NCBI GenBank assembly: GCA_016490735.1 | Contig: JAEMWC010000021.1 | Coordinates: 998,501 to 1,062,500 of the forward strand | Length of the DNA: 64,000 nt | Direction of reading: 5' to 3' | Source of the DNA: Pachyseris speciosa | Taxonomy: Eukaryota > Cnidaria > Anthozoa > Scleractinia > Pachyseridae | Part shown: positions 1 to 13,900 of the stretch, piece by piece | Layout of the letters: the number at the start of each line of letters is the position of its first letter | Numbering within the stretch: the stretch's first letter is position 1 | Position numbers and translations under genes: made by a program | Notes under the pieces: generated by a model | What the model saw: only the letters and a program-made list of their open reading frames with translations | Told to the model about the DNA's origin: nothing | Database searches by the model: none

Positions 1-949
1 TAAGCAACAATTTGCCCTCTTTTTTTTTTTACATATATTGGTCAAAGGAAACGGCGTTGCCTGGGTGGGCGGTTCTCGTAATTCGCAGACTCGTGTGTCT
101 AGCCATAATTTGCATGATTTTATTTAAGATTCTGTCACGTAAAGAAGATCATTGCTTAGGCTAGGTAATAAAATGGGATATAAGAGATAGGTAGTGTAAG
201 GCGCTCGTTCAGACAAAAGAAAAAAGAACAGCATTTTTAAAGGACAGTCAGACTTAGATATCAATTTAAAACCATCGTCTTGTTTTGGCATGCTCGTAAG
301 CGCATGTTAATGACGCCATAAATTATGCGCAGAACGGTCCTCATGGAATCACATTAAGGAGGTACTCCGCACGTAATTAAAAAAATACTGTTTTCTTGCT
401 TAGCACTTGTTTTGTGCATTGAAATGTATTTCAGTTGTCTTATGGCCATGTAGGACGTGGAGAAAATGAATTGTGACGAGAAAAAAAATTGGCTAACTTT
501 TTCAAGTTTTGAAATGTGTCTTGGAAAAATCGCCATAAAATAATATTTGTTTATTTTCCTTCCGAGAAAACATTTGACATCTATCTTTTTGTGTTAAACA
601 GGCCTTTTGTATAAAAGAAAAGTACTTCTTCACAATTTCAACAGGCCTGTAACAAGAATTGCCCAGACAGTAGCCCATTAATTACTGAAAGGGTATTTTT
701 ATGTCGCATTAGGCTAATGGTTTAGTTATATCAGAGCCGGTTACAGTCCAAGCAATGTCACCTTATCAGTTTAAAAACAATGCCATGTATTGCGTCTAGA
801 GCGTGCTTGGTTATTTATACATTATTTATTTATGGTTTCTTATGAAAACAAGAACATTAACAATAGGTTCATGCGTGCGCGTGCGTTCATGGAGATGTGA
901 AGCATGATGAAGCACGCCTGAAGTTTGGAGAGCAAGAAAGATGCGTAAA
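1..949. other. Downstream flank, nothing recognised
   Basis: AT-rich sequence beyond the polycystin 3' end. No gene, RNA or repeat structure seen. Confidence 0.5.
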
Positions 950-1445
950 CGCCCGTTTAAACGGTTTCAACATTTGACCAACATTCATTCAACAAAATTT
1001 GAACGAATGTTGGGCAAATGTTGGAAGTAAAAACAAAGTTGTGCGGAGGCCGTTCAAACGGTTCCAACATTGCGCCAACAAAGGAATCAACACTTTGAGA
1101 AATTCGATTGGGAGGAACTAAGAACTAGAAATCATACTCTCCCGTTCAGATTTTGCGGCCTGGTGAGCAAATGGTGAGCATGCGTGTGCTCTCCAATTGT
1201 TGGAAGGAGTGTTCAAACGGCTTGAACACCATTCAACATTTTCAAGAACAAAGGAAAAGTTGAATCGATGTTGAATGAAAGTTTAAACCGATTTAAATTT
1301 CATTCAACACGCTTTCAGCAAGCTTTCAACTTTTTTTACGCTTTCAACAATGTTGGATGACCTGTTCAAACGCACCCGACATTTCGTTCATTAATGTGTT
1401 GAACGCAAGTTGAAGCAAATGTTGAAGCCGTTTAAACTGGCCTTA
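950..1445. mobile_element. Inverted-end element rich in TTGAA/TTCAA motifs
   Basis: cgcccgtttaaacggtttca at the left is mirrored by ttgaagccgtttaaactggc at the right. The interior repeats gttcaaacgg, ttgaacg and caacatt many times on both strands. Confidence 0.6.
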
Positions 1446-2697
1446 AGGGTTGCTCTAGGCGTAGCCGAGGGCAACTCTAGCTTCTTGAGTGCTCTCCAAA
1501 CTTCACAAGTGCTTTATATCTCAATAAACACACAGCCGATGTACGAACCAATTGTTTTATAAAATTTTCAACGCGGTAGTTTAATGCGGAGGTGATCATC
1601 AGCGTGCGCAATCGGAATATGAAGCACACTCGCGCAATCGAATTTGATTACTCATGTTCAGAAATGAAAATTTACTAGCTATGTTATAAATGAAGTTGAA
1701 TGGATTTAATATTGAATTCAAAGTCCAGGTGCAAGGCTGCATACAGCTATGTAAGGGATGGACCATTAGAAAAAACCGGAGTGAGGTGGGGGAGGGGGCG
1801 GGGGGGGGGGAGGGGTGACAATTCCCAGGAATAAATTCCTGCAAGGGAAACTTGAGTAAAAAAAATCCTGCAAGCGGTACCTCAAGAAATTCCTGCAGAC
1901 AAGCGGGATTAAAAAAAATCATGCACCTTACCAAAAATCCCCCCCCCCCCCCACCCCCACCTTTCTGCCTCCTCCAGTTTTTTCTTTTTTTGGTCCGCCC
2001 GTAAATAGAAAATGAAGCTAATCGGAGAGTAAGCTTGTCAGCACATCTTTATTAACGTGTCTAGTGGCGTAACATAATGCTGCATTGAGGTTGGTTATTT
2101 AATTATTTTTTTTTCTTTTGAAGAAACTTAATGTTATGTGTTTAAATGGAAAAAACGGAAACACTTTATCTAATAAAAAAGCTATATTGCGGGCTGAAAG
2201 TGTTGGGACAGTCACTGACATACGAGCAAAATTCACTCCAACTTCACCCTCCTTCTGGGAGCGAACTGGGAGCGTTGGACAGACATTTGCCAAGCAAAAG
2301 AGGAGTCAATGTTCGCTGAGAGCTATGGTTTAAGATAGCTTCTTCTTCGTTCATCTCCTTCCTCTTATAGGAAAGCCTACTTGTGGTAAATTTTATGGAA
2401 AAGAGAAGACTGAGGGCAACTTTAAACGGAATTTCTCCCACCCCCCTCTCCCACGGTATTCAAATTAGTTAGTTGTCACAATAAGCTCAAAAGCTAGAGG
2501 AACAACTGGAAATAGCTGTTAAACCAGACATAAAGAGGCCTGCGGAGATTACTAGGTTTTAGCTTTGCTACTCATTGGTTGACAAAGTAGCGTTAGTAAT
2601 GCTAACCAATCAGAAAGCGATGGAAAGCAAAACCCAAGCCAACGATTAGGAAACAGATTCACGGTATTTTACCATATTGCTTCCTCGTATACAGATT
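1446..2697. other. Polycystin 3' flank, probable 3' UTR region
   Basis: Holds G and C homopolymer tracts (1796-1815, 1938-1951), one interspersed repeat copy, and on the minus strand an AATAAAGATG at about 2046 that could serve as a poly(A) signal about 650 bases after the stop. That role is inference. Confidence 0.3.
2110..2325 (+). repeat. Interspersed repeat, copy 1
   Basis: Shares cactttatctaataaa(a/c)aa, cgggctgaaagtgttgggac and gggagcgtt(g/t) with 3372-3560. Confidence 0.65.
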
Positions 2698-3032
2698 TCA
2701 GTACAAAAAGTAATCTCTTTCCCATGTTTCGCTATTCCTGGCGCGCTCACCAAGAGGAGAATCAACGGCGTTCCGCTTATTCCGGCCCACTGTTCCCTGT
2801 ATTTCTTGTGATATTTCTTTCAGCACCTCCTTGGCGTATTCTCCAATGAAATCCGACAGGTGGGCGTCCTCAGTGGGTTCTGCTTCAAGAAGCTCTCTTG
2901 CGTCAGTGAAAGAATCGTTTAATATGGCAATGAAAAAGTTCATCGTGAAGATTGTCATCAGGAAAAAGTAAGCAAAGATAAAGAACGGTCCGAAGAAGCG
3001 GTCGATGGTCTCGAGTTCGGCGTAGTTGGTTC
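2698..3032 (-). CDS. Polycystin exon 25: pore exit, S6, short tail and stop
   Basis: Residues 2464-2574, then TGA at 2700-2698. TNYAELETIDRFFGPFFIFA and YFFLMTIFTMNFFIAILNDS give the pore loop and S6, ending in the conserved NxFxAILND. The remaining tail is short (about 68 residues), acidic then basic, with a possible helix (FIGEYAKEVLKEISQEI). I see no EF-hand and no long C-terminal coiled coil. Confidence 0.95.
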
Positions 3033-6000
3033 CTTTGATAGCAGTGATAGAAACAGAGTATGGTTAGGTGAGTGTGCAGAAGGACAACTACAGAATTTGA
3101 AATCCTAAGAGTTACTAGCAGTTATTTTGTCTGTGTGTGTATGTCGACGCGACACAAATTGATTCCCACTAAGAAGTGTTACTTCTTTCGAATAATCACG
3201 TTGATTCCTGATATATTTTTGCTCTAAACTCCAATTGCCAAGGAGAAAACACTAAATCGGTCTGTTCATACTTGGAACACACCAGGGCTACCGAAGGGCA
3301 CATTTTCAGTAAACCCCGTTAGTGTCATACCACTTTCTCCCTGCCACCCCAGTGAATTCCAGGTAGCTTGGGCCTATTTAGTTTTCTCAATGGGAACAAC
3401 GAAAACGCTTTATCTAATAAACAAACTACAATGCGGGCTGAAAGTGTTGGGACAGTCAACGCGATATCAGCCAAATACACTCCAATTCCCCCATCCCCTC
3501 AAACAATGTTGAACCGGGAGCGTTGCACAGACATTAGCCAAGAGCGGGGAGGGAAGAAGGGGGGGGGGGGGTGGGGGGTGGGGGGGTGGGGTGGTGGAGT
3601 GGGAGTGGCTAGGCTGGGTGCTGGGTCATAATAATGATGGCGAGAGTAAAAGGCACCAATATGAAAGGATTCCTGGAACTGTCCCAAGGACATCTGTCCT
3701 CCATTGAATGAGGGCTGAAAGTGTTATCGTATTATTTTGTTTTTTTCAGGGGTACAAACGCTCTCAATTGGCTTATTTTATGTGCACAGTTTCACAGGTC
3801 AGTTACCTTATACCTAACACATTCATATGAAAAAAGAATGGGTTTGGTTTTATCTGCTACACTAACTTGCTAAAATGCTACACTAACTAACTCGATCACC
3901 GTCGCAAACAGATACGGGAGCCTCAAAAAAGACTATCGCACTTCAGGAGCCCGATTGTCTTTTCTCTGGCAAACTGACTTGGCCAAGTTTTCATTTTCCC
4001 ACCAACGGAGCACCGAAGTTTCTTTTGAACTACCACCCCCCCCCCCCACCTCCAAATCGCCACATCACCACCACCCCTATCCATTGGGTTGAATCAATAA
4101 AAACTATCTCATCAGAGAATTGCCTTACCTTTGCCGAGAATAATTTCAAACGAATTCACAATTGATCTCGGAAACGTAGAGAACATGTAGGTTGCACTGC
4201 CAAATATCATGTTTCCACACATGGCAAACCCCAGCAATATCAAGATGAAGCAAATCGAGTATGATATCAAAGGAGCTCTGGCCTCCCTGATACTCTTAGC
4301 CATAATGGAGATATGCTTGTTGAATTTCAGAATGCGAAGAAATTTCATTGTTGCCAGAAAAATGACCATAGCTAGGAACACACTCTCGATGTCAGTCCAC
4401 AGGCCGACGTAGTCAAAGCTCATTCGTGCATAGGGATTCTCGTGAACTTTTTCCACTAGCCTCCTAAGAAGCAAAGGAAAAAAAAAAACATCTAACTTAA
4501 TGGATACTTGGGATAATTTAGAGTTGTGTTCCCATAATTCTAAGAAATCGAGGGAAATTATTTGTGAATTATTTATAGACACACACACGCACACACACAC
4601 ACACACACACGCACACACACAGTGAGCTCGCACTTTCTTTATATATATTCAAAGGTGACAGTTCCCTGCTAGCAGAGGTCTCTGACGGCCCGAGACCTCT
4701 GCTAGCAGGGAAAGGTGACGGACCGGAAATAAATGTTGCTTCTTAAAATATCTGAATGTAATAACTGTTCGTCAGTAGGATACCTAAGATGCAATTCCAC
4801 AATTGTTTTCGGCTCCATTAAATCCTATACCAATTGCAGAACATTTTAGAATGAGCCACCCACACCGTGAGCAGAGTTATTGACAATACATATTAGCGAG
4901 GCAAACAACGAAAGCAACCCATTAGGTTTTGAGCTCGAGGTTTCAATCGCGTGATTCCCTCTGCTAGCAGGGGAATCGCGCGATAGCTGATGAGGGCGAA
5001 GCCGTAATCAGCTATCACAGATGGAAATCGAGAGAGAATAATCTAATTGTTTCAGAATAAATCTATTAGTCTTTCGAACCTAAACAAGTAAATTATTTAA
5101 ATCCTCCTCGAAAACACTTCGAAAACGCGAAGAAGTGATCGTCATTTTGTTGATAACTACTACTCACTACAGTATCACAGAGTAGATACCGAGTAGCGTA
5201 GCCAATCAGAGAACGGCATTCGTGATAGAACGCCAATAGATTTATACTAACATCTGATACAATTGGTAAGAGACGAAACCAACTAAATGTAAGAGCAAGA
5301 GATCTTTGCTATAATCGAAAAGAGATCAATGACAAACTTCTTTAATCTGATATTAGTATTGCAAGATCTTGTTTCTAGCCTCAATTGTAAATCGTATAAA
5401 GGAACAGTTTCAGAAGGCATTACAAGCCTGCTGTGAAATGCACTGTATGTAGCTGCAGACCTTTTACTTGAAGGCAGTGGATTTCAAGCTTCTCTTAAGC
5501 GTTGTCAGACACTACGAATTAACTACGGCTTTGTGAGGCACTGTAATGCATCTCTGGGAAGGCTTTCTCCAGTCCAAGAGGCAAACTTTGACTCCCTAAC
5601 AATGCCTTCATAGTATAAACAACTACAGTGAAGAGAAATGCATACAGTTACTGTTTTATCTTACCTCGTGTACTCTGATTTGAAGAAGAATATTACAATC
5701 GTCGCTATAGTGAAGCAGATAAAGGCGAGCTCAATAACGTTCCATATGTCTTTGAGGTACTTCCATCTCAACTGGTGCATTTCTTTAATCTCATGATAAA
5801 TAGAATAAATGAGAATCAAAACAATGAGCACATAACATGCGATGAAGATTGCACTCAAACTTGCGTTTGCGCTGCCAACAAAAGAGATCGGCTCTATTTG
5901 GTATGTTGGGAGAATCCCTCCGGTAGGTAGTGATTCAAATTTGTACTTAGAAATCGCGAAAAGGTTTGTTGCAGGTTCGAATACCACGAATTCTAGCAAA

Positions 6001-7851
6001 ACTATTCTTGTGAGCCTGTTGATCCAAATGTCTTTCTTGAGGTTGGAGAGCACATTCTGAGCGGTTTCTATGTCGTATCCTAACTCAGCTACGAGTCCAC
6101 CGCCCACGTAGGTATTAAGGGAAGTGATGATGGGTAGGGTCCCTAAGGATGCAGCGTCGTGGTACTCCAGCGTGTGCCCGCAGGTGAGAGGTATAGAAGG
6201 ACCTACAGGAGAAGAAGGTAAGACAAATTACAGACATAGAATCGGGATAACACATGGGAAGGAGGGGGGGGGGGGGGGGTGAGGATCAACCCAGTAATAC
6301 AGAGTGAGTAGCAATGAGTAAGTAATTTAAACTGAGACAAGCCGATTGTTTTTAATAGGGGGAGGGGTGGGAGGGCTGGGAAGGGACTGAGAAAAGAAGT
6401 TACATCATTCCTACATCTAAATGACGTCATGATTTGTCGTTGAGTAAAACAGTTTGAGGCATGGAATAGCCCCTATACAAAAATGGCTGCTGCCTAAAGT
6501 TATTCTTTTGTTCGTATTCAAGTATAAAAGAATTTGCTATCCTGAATGAGGTGCAGAGGCTATTTTGAACACGAACAAAGAAATAATTTAAAACCTGTCA
6601 TTTTTGCATAGGGTTTGTATCATTGCAGCTTTAATTCTATGCATGTGGGAGAGGAAAGGGATTACAATAAGCCGGCCCCATGGTCAGGAATTCTAAAAGC
6701 TCTGACAAGGTGGTGCTGACATTGGGGAGACAAAAATACACAAGCCAGTAAAAACAAAAAATAAAAGCGTTTGTGGACAATTAGGTGTACGATTTATAAC
6801 GGCTGGCCCTAACGTAATTGTCCTCAGACCTGAATCAGAGCTGCTACTGTTAGGGCTGCTTTCACTGTCTTGTCCACTACTACCATCAAGAGTGCTGCTG
6901 CTACTTCTAGAATGGCTGCTGTTGGTATTGCTGTCGTCTACGCCCACTACGTAAGATGGGGACACGTCAACCAACTCCAGCCTGGAGTCAGCTGATGCGT
7001 CTTTACTGTTGGCCTTGGAGTAGTAATGGTAACACCTAGGAAACCATAGGTTGATTTCAGGGTAGGTGTGCCAGGCATCACATGGCTCTGTGGAATAGAA
7101 AGCGACAGCACTCTTAAAGGGAAATATCGCGCTAATACGGCACCACTAATTTGAGAGTTAAAATCAGGCTTTATATGGAAGGAACTCTGATTCCAAGGAA
7201 TATGTTTCTATACAGAATCGATGCACAATTATGTTTTGCCGCGCATTTAAAGGATGGAAACGGAATGAAACGTTAGAAACACTGGTTATGAAAGTTCGAT
7301 TTAAAGAAATCGTCAGCAAAATTTATACAAGCTGTTGGCTCCCCGTTTAAATTCATTTAATATATTTCTTTTGCTTTTGCAGAGGCATTCTATGGTAAAC
7401 AACAACAGCTACAACAACAACAACAACGTTTATTCCTCAGTGGTAGAGCACCGGACTACTGTGCGGGAGGTCGCGGGTTCAAACCCCGGCCGGACCAACA
7501 CTCAGGGTCTTTATATAATTGAGGAGAAAGTGCTGCCTTTGTAATGACATCTACAAACGGCTAGACTTTCTAGTCTTCTCGGATAAGGACGATAAACCGT
7601 AGGCCCCGTCTCACAACTCTTCACAATTCTCTGATTCTGTGGGACGTAAAAGAACCACTAGGGACGTAACAAAACTCTGGCAGTGACCACCCCTAGTGTC
7701 TGTCTTAATTTGATATTGACATTACGGGGGCACTCATAACTCAACTTCATTAATTGTAAACTGCGTTATAAGCAGTCTGGCAAAGTCCCCCGGCCAGTGT
7801 TGTAATGCGCATTTGAATATTGCATAGAAAATGCGCAATATAAATGTGATA

Positions 7852-7909
<58 letters not shown>

Positions 7910-10900
7910 ACAACAACAACGTTTATTCGTACTTTTTCCTTTTTTAAATTTATTTATTGCATTTAAACATATACATTACTTAAACACCGTACGTATTACA
8001 GTTATTTACACATATACATTACTTACACACAGTACTTATTATAATTATTTGCAAACAACATGTTAGGCAAATATATATTTGCCACAAATATATTCCGGCA
8101 GAATAAACTCAATAGCCATTACACATACTGACTAAGTCACAGAACACAGTTTGCCTATTTCTCATTTAAAAATTCTTTTTCACAGCACTTGTTTGCAATA
8201 TAAGTTTCTGTTTCGAACTCAAGTTTAAGTTTAATTTCAAATCCAGATATACAGAACATTTGTTCTCCAAGGGCGATGGAGGGATTACTAACCGTAAAAC
8301 TGCCTGCAATGAGACAATCGAACTCCGGAGGCCCGTCCAGATTAGAAAGTTAGACCTTTCGATCTTTCTTTTGCAAGTATCAAAAGATTCAACATTATTA
8401 AGATTTAAAAGAAGGTCTCCAATGTGGATGACACTAGATCAGAAGAAATTTCTATTAAGAAAAAACAGGGACATCACCTATGCGAATATCACACTTGTGC
8501 TTACCAAATTTATACAGTTATACAATATGGATTCACAAGCGCACGCTCTTTTCGAAGAGAACTATGTTACCAGATTAAACGACAATTTATGTAGAATAGC
8601 TGTGAGACGGCGCTTTCGAATTTTAGCGAATTTCTGTGGGTGTCTTATCGTGTAAACAGATTTGCCAAGATATAAAACACGCCTACAATAAACTGGTAAT
8701 GTAGCCAAACTAAGAAGTTAAGAGAAGAATGATTATCTGATTTGGGAAATAAACTTGTATAAGATTTTTCACTGACGCTCGTGCTGGGCATCCGGCTGTT
8801 AGGTAAATTTAATGAGAATGACTCGGTGACTTTGAACTAATATTATATCAGTAGCAGATGACAGCTGTAGCGATGCGATAGGCTATAAATAAACAAATCG
8901 AATCTACACAGCAAATCACACACTACCTCACTGTAAGTAATCCGGCCGCTATATTTCTTAATTAAAACAGAGACAAAACAATCGCGCGAGATAAGCTACT
9001 TTGGCTTGAATTATGCTTCCAAATAAACTAGTCTTGGACACAGAATCATTCATAAAGGCGGCTTTGTTGTGAATTATTTATGGATACCTTAGCCAAGTTG
9101 ACGCCAGTACCTTGTTTAGTGGCTACAGTTTTCCTAATGGCATTCGTGAGGTGTTTTAACTTCGTCATTTTAAGGCACTTGTCCTAAACCTCCCATTCTC
9201 ATCAATAATTAACAAAACCCTTCACTGTTATTTAAGTCAAGCCCGAACTAATTTTATTGCAGGTGGTTAATTCTTCATTATGGCCTTGTTCATTTAATTA
9301 AATTTATTTTGTGTATTGGACCTGCGCTGGTTCTACAACACGTTTTTGAACTTTTGCCCATAAGTTCCATTTATCACAACTTCGTGTGAGATCATTATAG
9401 GTTGTCTAGAAGGTGAAGTTCAAATGATATACGGATCACACAAGACTTATCTAAAGTTGTTTTATACCCCAATTCTCTAATGGAAGGGAAAAACTATAGC
9501 AAATATTGGAAGTGACAGGTTAACAGGTGCATGTGTCCTAATTGCACTTCAAAAGAAAATTCGCCCATTTACAGGGGAGTCAACCAACATTAGACTCCCT
9601 TTACCTGTCAAAAATGTTTAAATAGTCATGGGATGATATAAAATGTGTAAAGATGCAATGTAAACTTGGCAAGCATTTAGCAGAACGCCAGGAAATCGAA
9701 TCTTCGAATGCTTGTTTTCGGCACATTTACCAATAAAAGCAACGGAGAACAAACAAGGCAGTTTTAAAGAGACCAGCGACGATGGCAGATGACCTGAACT
9801 CTCGAGGCCTTCCCTTGAAAATCTTCGAAGTTAGTTCTTTGGTCATTTTAAACATTTTGTCCTTGACGGGGAATACATTGGTTTGTATTTCAGTTTACAG
9901 AAACACACGACTTCGCACCACCACAAATCTGTACATCATCGCTTTAGCAATAAGCGATTTGCTGTCTGCGGTATTTGTCATGCCATATAGTATCGCAGTG
10001 CTTATAACAGGCAAATGGATTTTCGGTGAAGTCATTTGTGAACTTCACTTTTTCTTCAGCGCGTTTGTCATCCACGTCTCGCCGGTAACCATGGGTCTTA
10101 CAGCCGTAAACCGCTACGTGAGAATATGCAAGTCTGATCAACAATACAAGAGGTTGTTCTCAACGAGGAAGTCGATATTGCTGTTAGCGTTTGTGTGGAC
10201 CTTCGTTACTTGTTACGGTATCGTTCCAAGCTTGGTTGGTCTACAAACGTATAAGTTTGTCCCTGGTTATGCTACGTGCGCCCCTTATCCTCTCACCGAA
10301 ACTTGGAAGACGATCCACTACGGCATTGTCGTCACGCTCTTCCTTTTGACGCCGTTAACGGCGACCATATTCAGCTATATAGAAGTTGCGAAGAAGATCC
10401 GTCAACACAATACCGGGAGGCGAGAAGGAAGTATGGCCACGATCAGTGCAAATGAGATAAGAGTCAGCAAGTCGTTGTTTGTTGTCGTGTTTGCCTTCAT
10501 GATCTGCTGGATTCCATTCTGGGTGATAGTTATTTTGCGGCGATTTCATCTTGTTGAGAAGATGCCAAGGAACGTTGAACTCCTCTGCATATGTTTCCTA
10601 TACTTGTCCAACGCAATCAACCCATTCATTTACGCTTGCATGAATCCTGCTTTCAGAAGAGAATTCTGTGAAATACTATGCTGTGGACGACGAATGAAAG
10701 TTGGGGACAATTCTACAGCAGTAAACACGAAGACAGAAGATATGGAAAGCAACGTTCTTTCCAGAAGTCGTGCTCGGAAAGTTAGCCTATCACCAGAAAA
10801 GGTCGACGCAAACATAGATTGTCAAGCGGGGGAAGAAGAGGAGAAAGAAGGAGAACGCGGACAACCATCAAACCCACTTGGTGGAGACGACACAAACGTT

Positions 10901-13900
10901 TAAGCCTAAGAAGACAATAGTGTTCACACTACGCAGAGATATTCGACATGTCATTTATAATTGATCTCATGGAAGCAAAACGAAAAGAGAGTTGATTCTC
11001 CGTTCAGTAACAAAGTAAAAGATTTTGTGTTCATACTTTGAAGATATATAGGACTGCGTAGCTTGTCATTTATAGTTAATCTCTTGGAAGCAAACGGAAA
11101 GAGAGTTGATTCTCCGTTCAATAACAAAGTTGAAACATGGATTTAGTGTTCATACGTTGAAGATATATCCGAACGTGTAGCTTTCCATTTATATCTAATC
11201 TCGTGGAAGCCAAACGAAACCTTTAGCGGATTGTAAGTGTTAAAAGAAAAACTGCTTTTAGTGCAGATACGAACTGAACGCAAAAAGAAAAAAATAGACA
11301 CCGGTGTTTGTCGCCTTTGTCCTGCTCGGTCTGAACGCAAAAAGAAAAATAGAATGGAACTAGATTCGATTATTATAAACATTTTCCCTAAATGTAATCC
11401 TCGCTTTTCTAATTCAGTTTTGTAAGATTTTACATCGACACAGATCTTAAATCGTTTTAATAGATACGAGTTAATAAGACAAAAGTGCTATATATGTATT
11501 TATAAAATATTTAAGATAGTACGCGCCCACTCATTGGTCAATAAGTGTGTTTAGATGAGAGTATGTAAACACGGTTGTGACGTCACGCTGTTTGTGTTTC
11601 CCGGTACAATTTGAAAACATTTCAAAGCTTTCGCAAGACTCATAAAGCAATTTCAAGTACAAATATCAAGGAAATAAAAAAAAAAGAATTGCCAAATTTC
11701 GATTTGGGGTTTAGCTATCTCTTCCCCCGTGAGCCCGAGGAAACAAAGCAAAAGAAAAACCACAGCGCTTTCCCTGCCTCGATGATCGTGAGCTACACGA
11801 CCTACAGCGAAGCCGAAGAGGACAAAATATGCAACAAAATAGGCAGTAAACGTTTTTCAAGGTAATTTTTGCATTAAGCACTACAACAAAATTCTCTATA
11901 AGACAATCTTTATTTAAAAAAATGTACACGAAAACGTACACCAAACTAAGCGTATATGGTACAGACTGTAAATGCTTCAAATCAAACTTTGCGCGGCCGA
12001 TCGGTTGCCGTGTTTTGGCTGTCAAATTAGCGTAAAATGTATTTTCTCTGAGACCTTCTCAGCTTAAAAATATACTACAACCTGGATCCGCTGCTTGGGC
12101 TACTTTACAAGGCACGATGAGCGATTCAACTTCTCAACCTTATTCTCGGGCTGCCAATTCGGGCAAGTTCACGCCACTTTCAGAAGCGGTTAAGCACAGT
12201 GCAATTCATTTCCAGCTTAAACAAACTTCTCATCTTGAAGTTCTTTCCTTACCGATTCGTATAGTTTGGGCATTTCTTCTGGTTCTCGCCGAGCGTTCGG
12301 TATTTTTCTGCACGATTTCAGAGGAATCAAAGCTTTGACCAACATGGCGCTTGCATGAGGCTTGCCAAAAATTTCAACTTGATTTAGACTTTTATAACGC
12401 GAATTCTGATTGGTTCATGTGCTGTCAGTTGCGCGTTATGATTGGCTAGTGGGAAATACGATTGTTCAAAGCGTGTATTGAGAAAATCTATTTCAATCAA
12501 GAAGTAAATAAACAAATGTTCCCTTCTTTTGTCGAATTACTTTTTAGAAATATTTTATAAAAGCAATAGAGGACTTTTTTCCGTGTTTACATAGCCTCAT
12601 ATAAACACTCGGGGGGTTGGGAGAATTCTCGAAAGTTATGCAAACCCTCGACTGCGTCTCGGGTTTGCAAACTGTCTCGAATTCTCCCAACCCCCCTCGT
12701 GTTTATATGAGGCTCTGTAAACACGGAAAAAGTCCTCTATTGCTTAAGTATTAAGTTGATTAATCACTGAAAGAAAGGTGTTATATCTCTCTTATTTCCA
12801 GTAGTCGAGTCAGTTGGAACGTCTTCTCACTTAGGTAGAATTTAATGTGTTAAACCAATGCCATATGTTACCATCATGGTGTTTTAAGCGGTGCTTTTCT
12901 ATATTTATTTATCGATTCAGAAAAAAAAAAACAACAACAACCTGTACAGCCCCAGGGGCTTAAATCTCTGTAATTCATTTGTTAAAGTGAGTTCGATGAA
13001 CAGAAAATACTAAGTGACACCTATCATATTTTAAGTTTGTGTTTAGTTTAGTGTCAAATCATAATAACCATTGAAACCGTGTATTGTTATATTTTCATTA
13101 ACAAAATTGAAGCAAGTATTAGTACTCCTGGAAATAAGACAATAAAAAGTACCCCAAAGTAGTTTGCCAGCATCACCATTTTGTACTCATTGGGTGGTTT
13201 GTAGAATTACTGGTCACCAAGCACGCTTATCCGATTAGCTTCTACGATGCTCTTAAAGAGTCTATATAAGGTAACCATCGGAAATGATATCAAACAAGTT
13301 GCGTAAAATAGCGGAATATGAAACTTGATAATGCAATTGCGGCGAAAACCATCCGCCTGACAAGGATGACGTCAGATTCCGTCATTCTTTTGCGTGGCAG
13401 CCTTTTTGGACCCGGCCATCTTGGATTTTACGAGTTATAGAAACCCACGTCAACCGACCAAAAATAATCCAAGTCGATGAACATTTGTTAGAATGCATTA
13501 AGCAAAGTAAACATTGCGAAACAAAACGTGCAATTTGAATTGAGTTTCTATTAGAATGATGACACAACGGTAAGGAAAAAAACAACAACATGCGAAGAAC
13601 AACAATAAAACTGAGAAAACAGACAAATAAAAATTAAAGAAAAAAACCATGGTCCGGTTGTTCGTAAGCCGATTAACCTTATATTCAAGATTAAAAATTA
13701 ACCAAGGAGTTTATTCCTCTACGCACAAACGTTGTTCAGCGCTGATATTCTGCAATATTCTAGATTAGAGAACGACAATCCTGAAAAGCAAAAAGCGCCA
13801 AAATAACCTTTCATCCAAAACTGCGACCAAAGTTTGCGATAATCCTCATAGCCAGAAATCCCATACAACATGGCTTCCAAAATGGCCGCAAGCATGCGTG

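Noticed and set aside
8260..8655. 131-codon plus-strand ORF
   Set aside because: No motif, signal or splice context recognised in AT-rich intron sequence; could be an old repeat fragment, but not supportable as a gene.
9120..9180. Minus-strand open stretch with a GTACTG donor, considered as a missing polycystin exon
   Set aside because: Became unnecessary once exon 21 was extended, and it lacks conserved polycystin residues.
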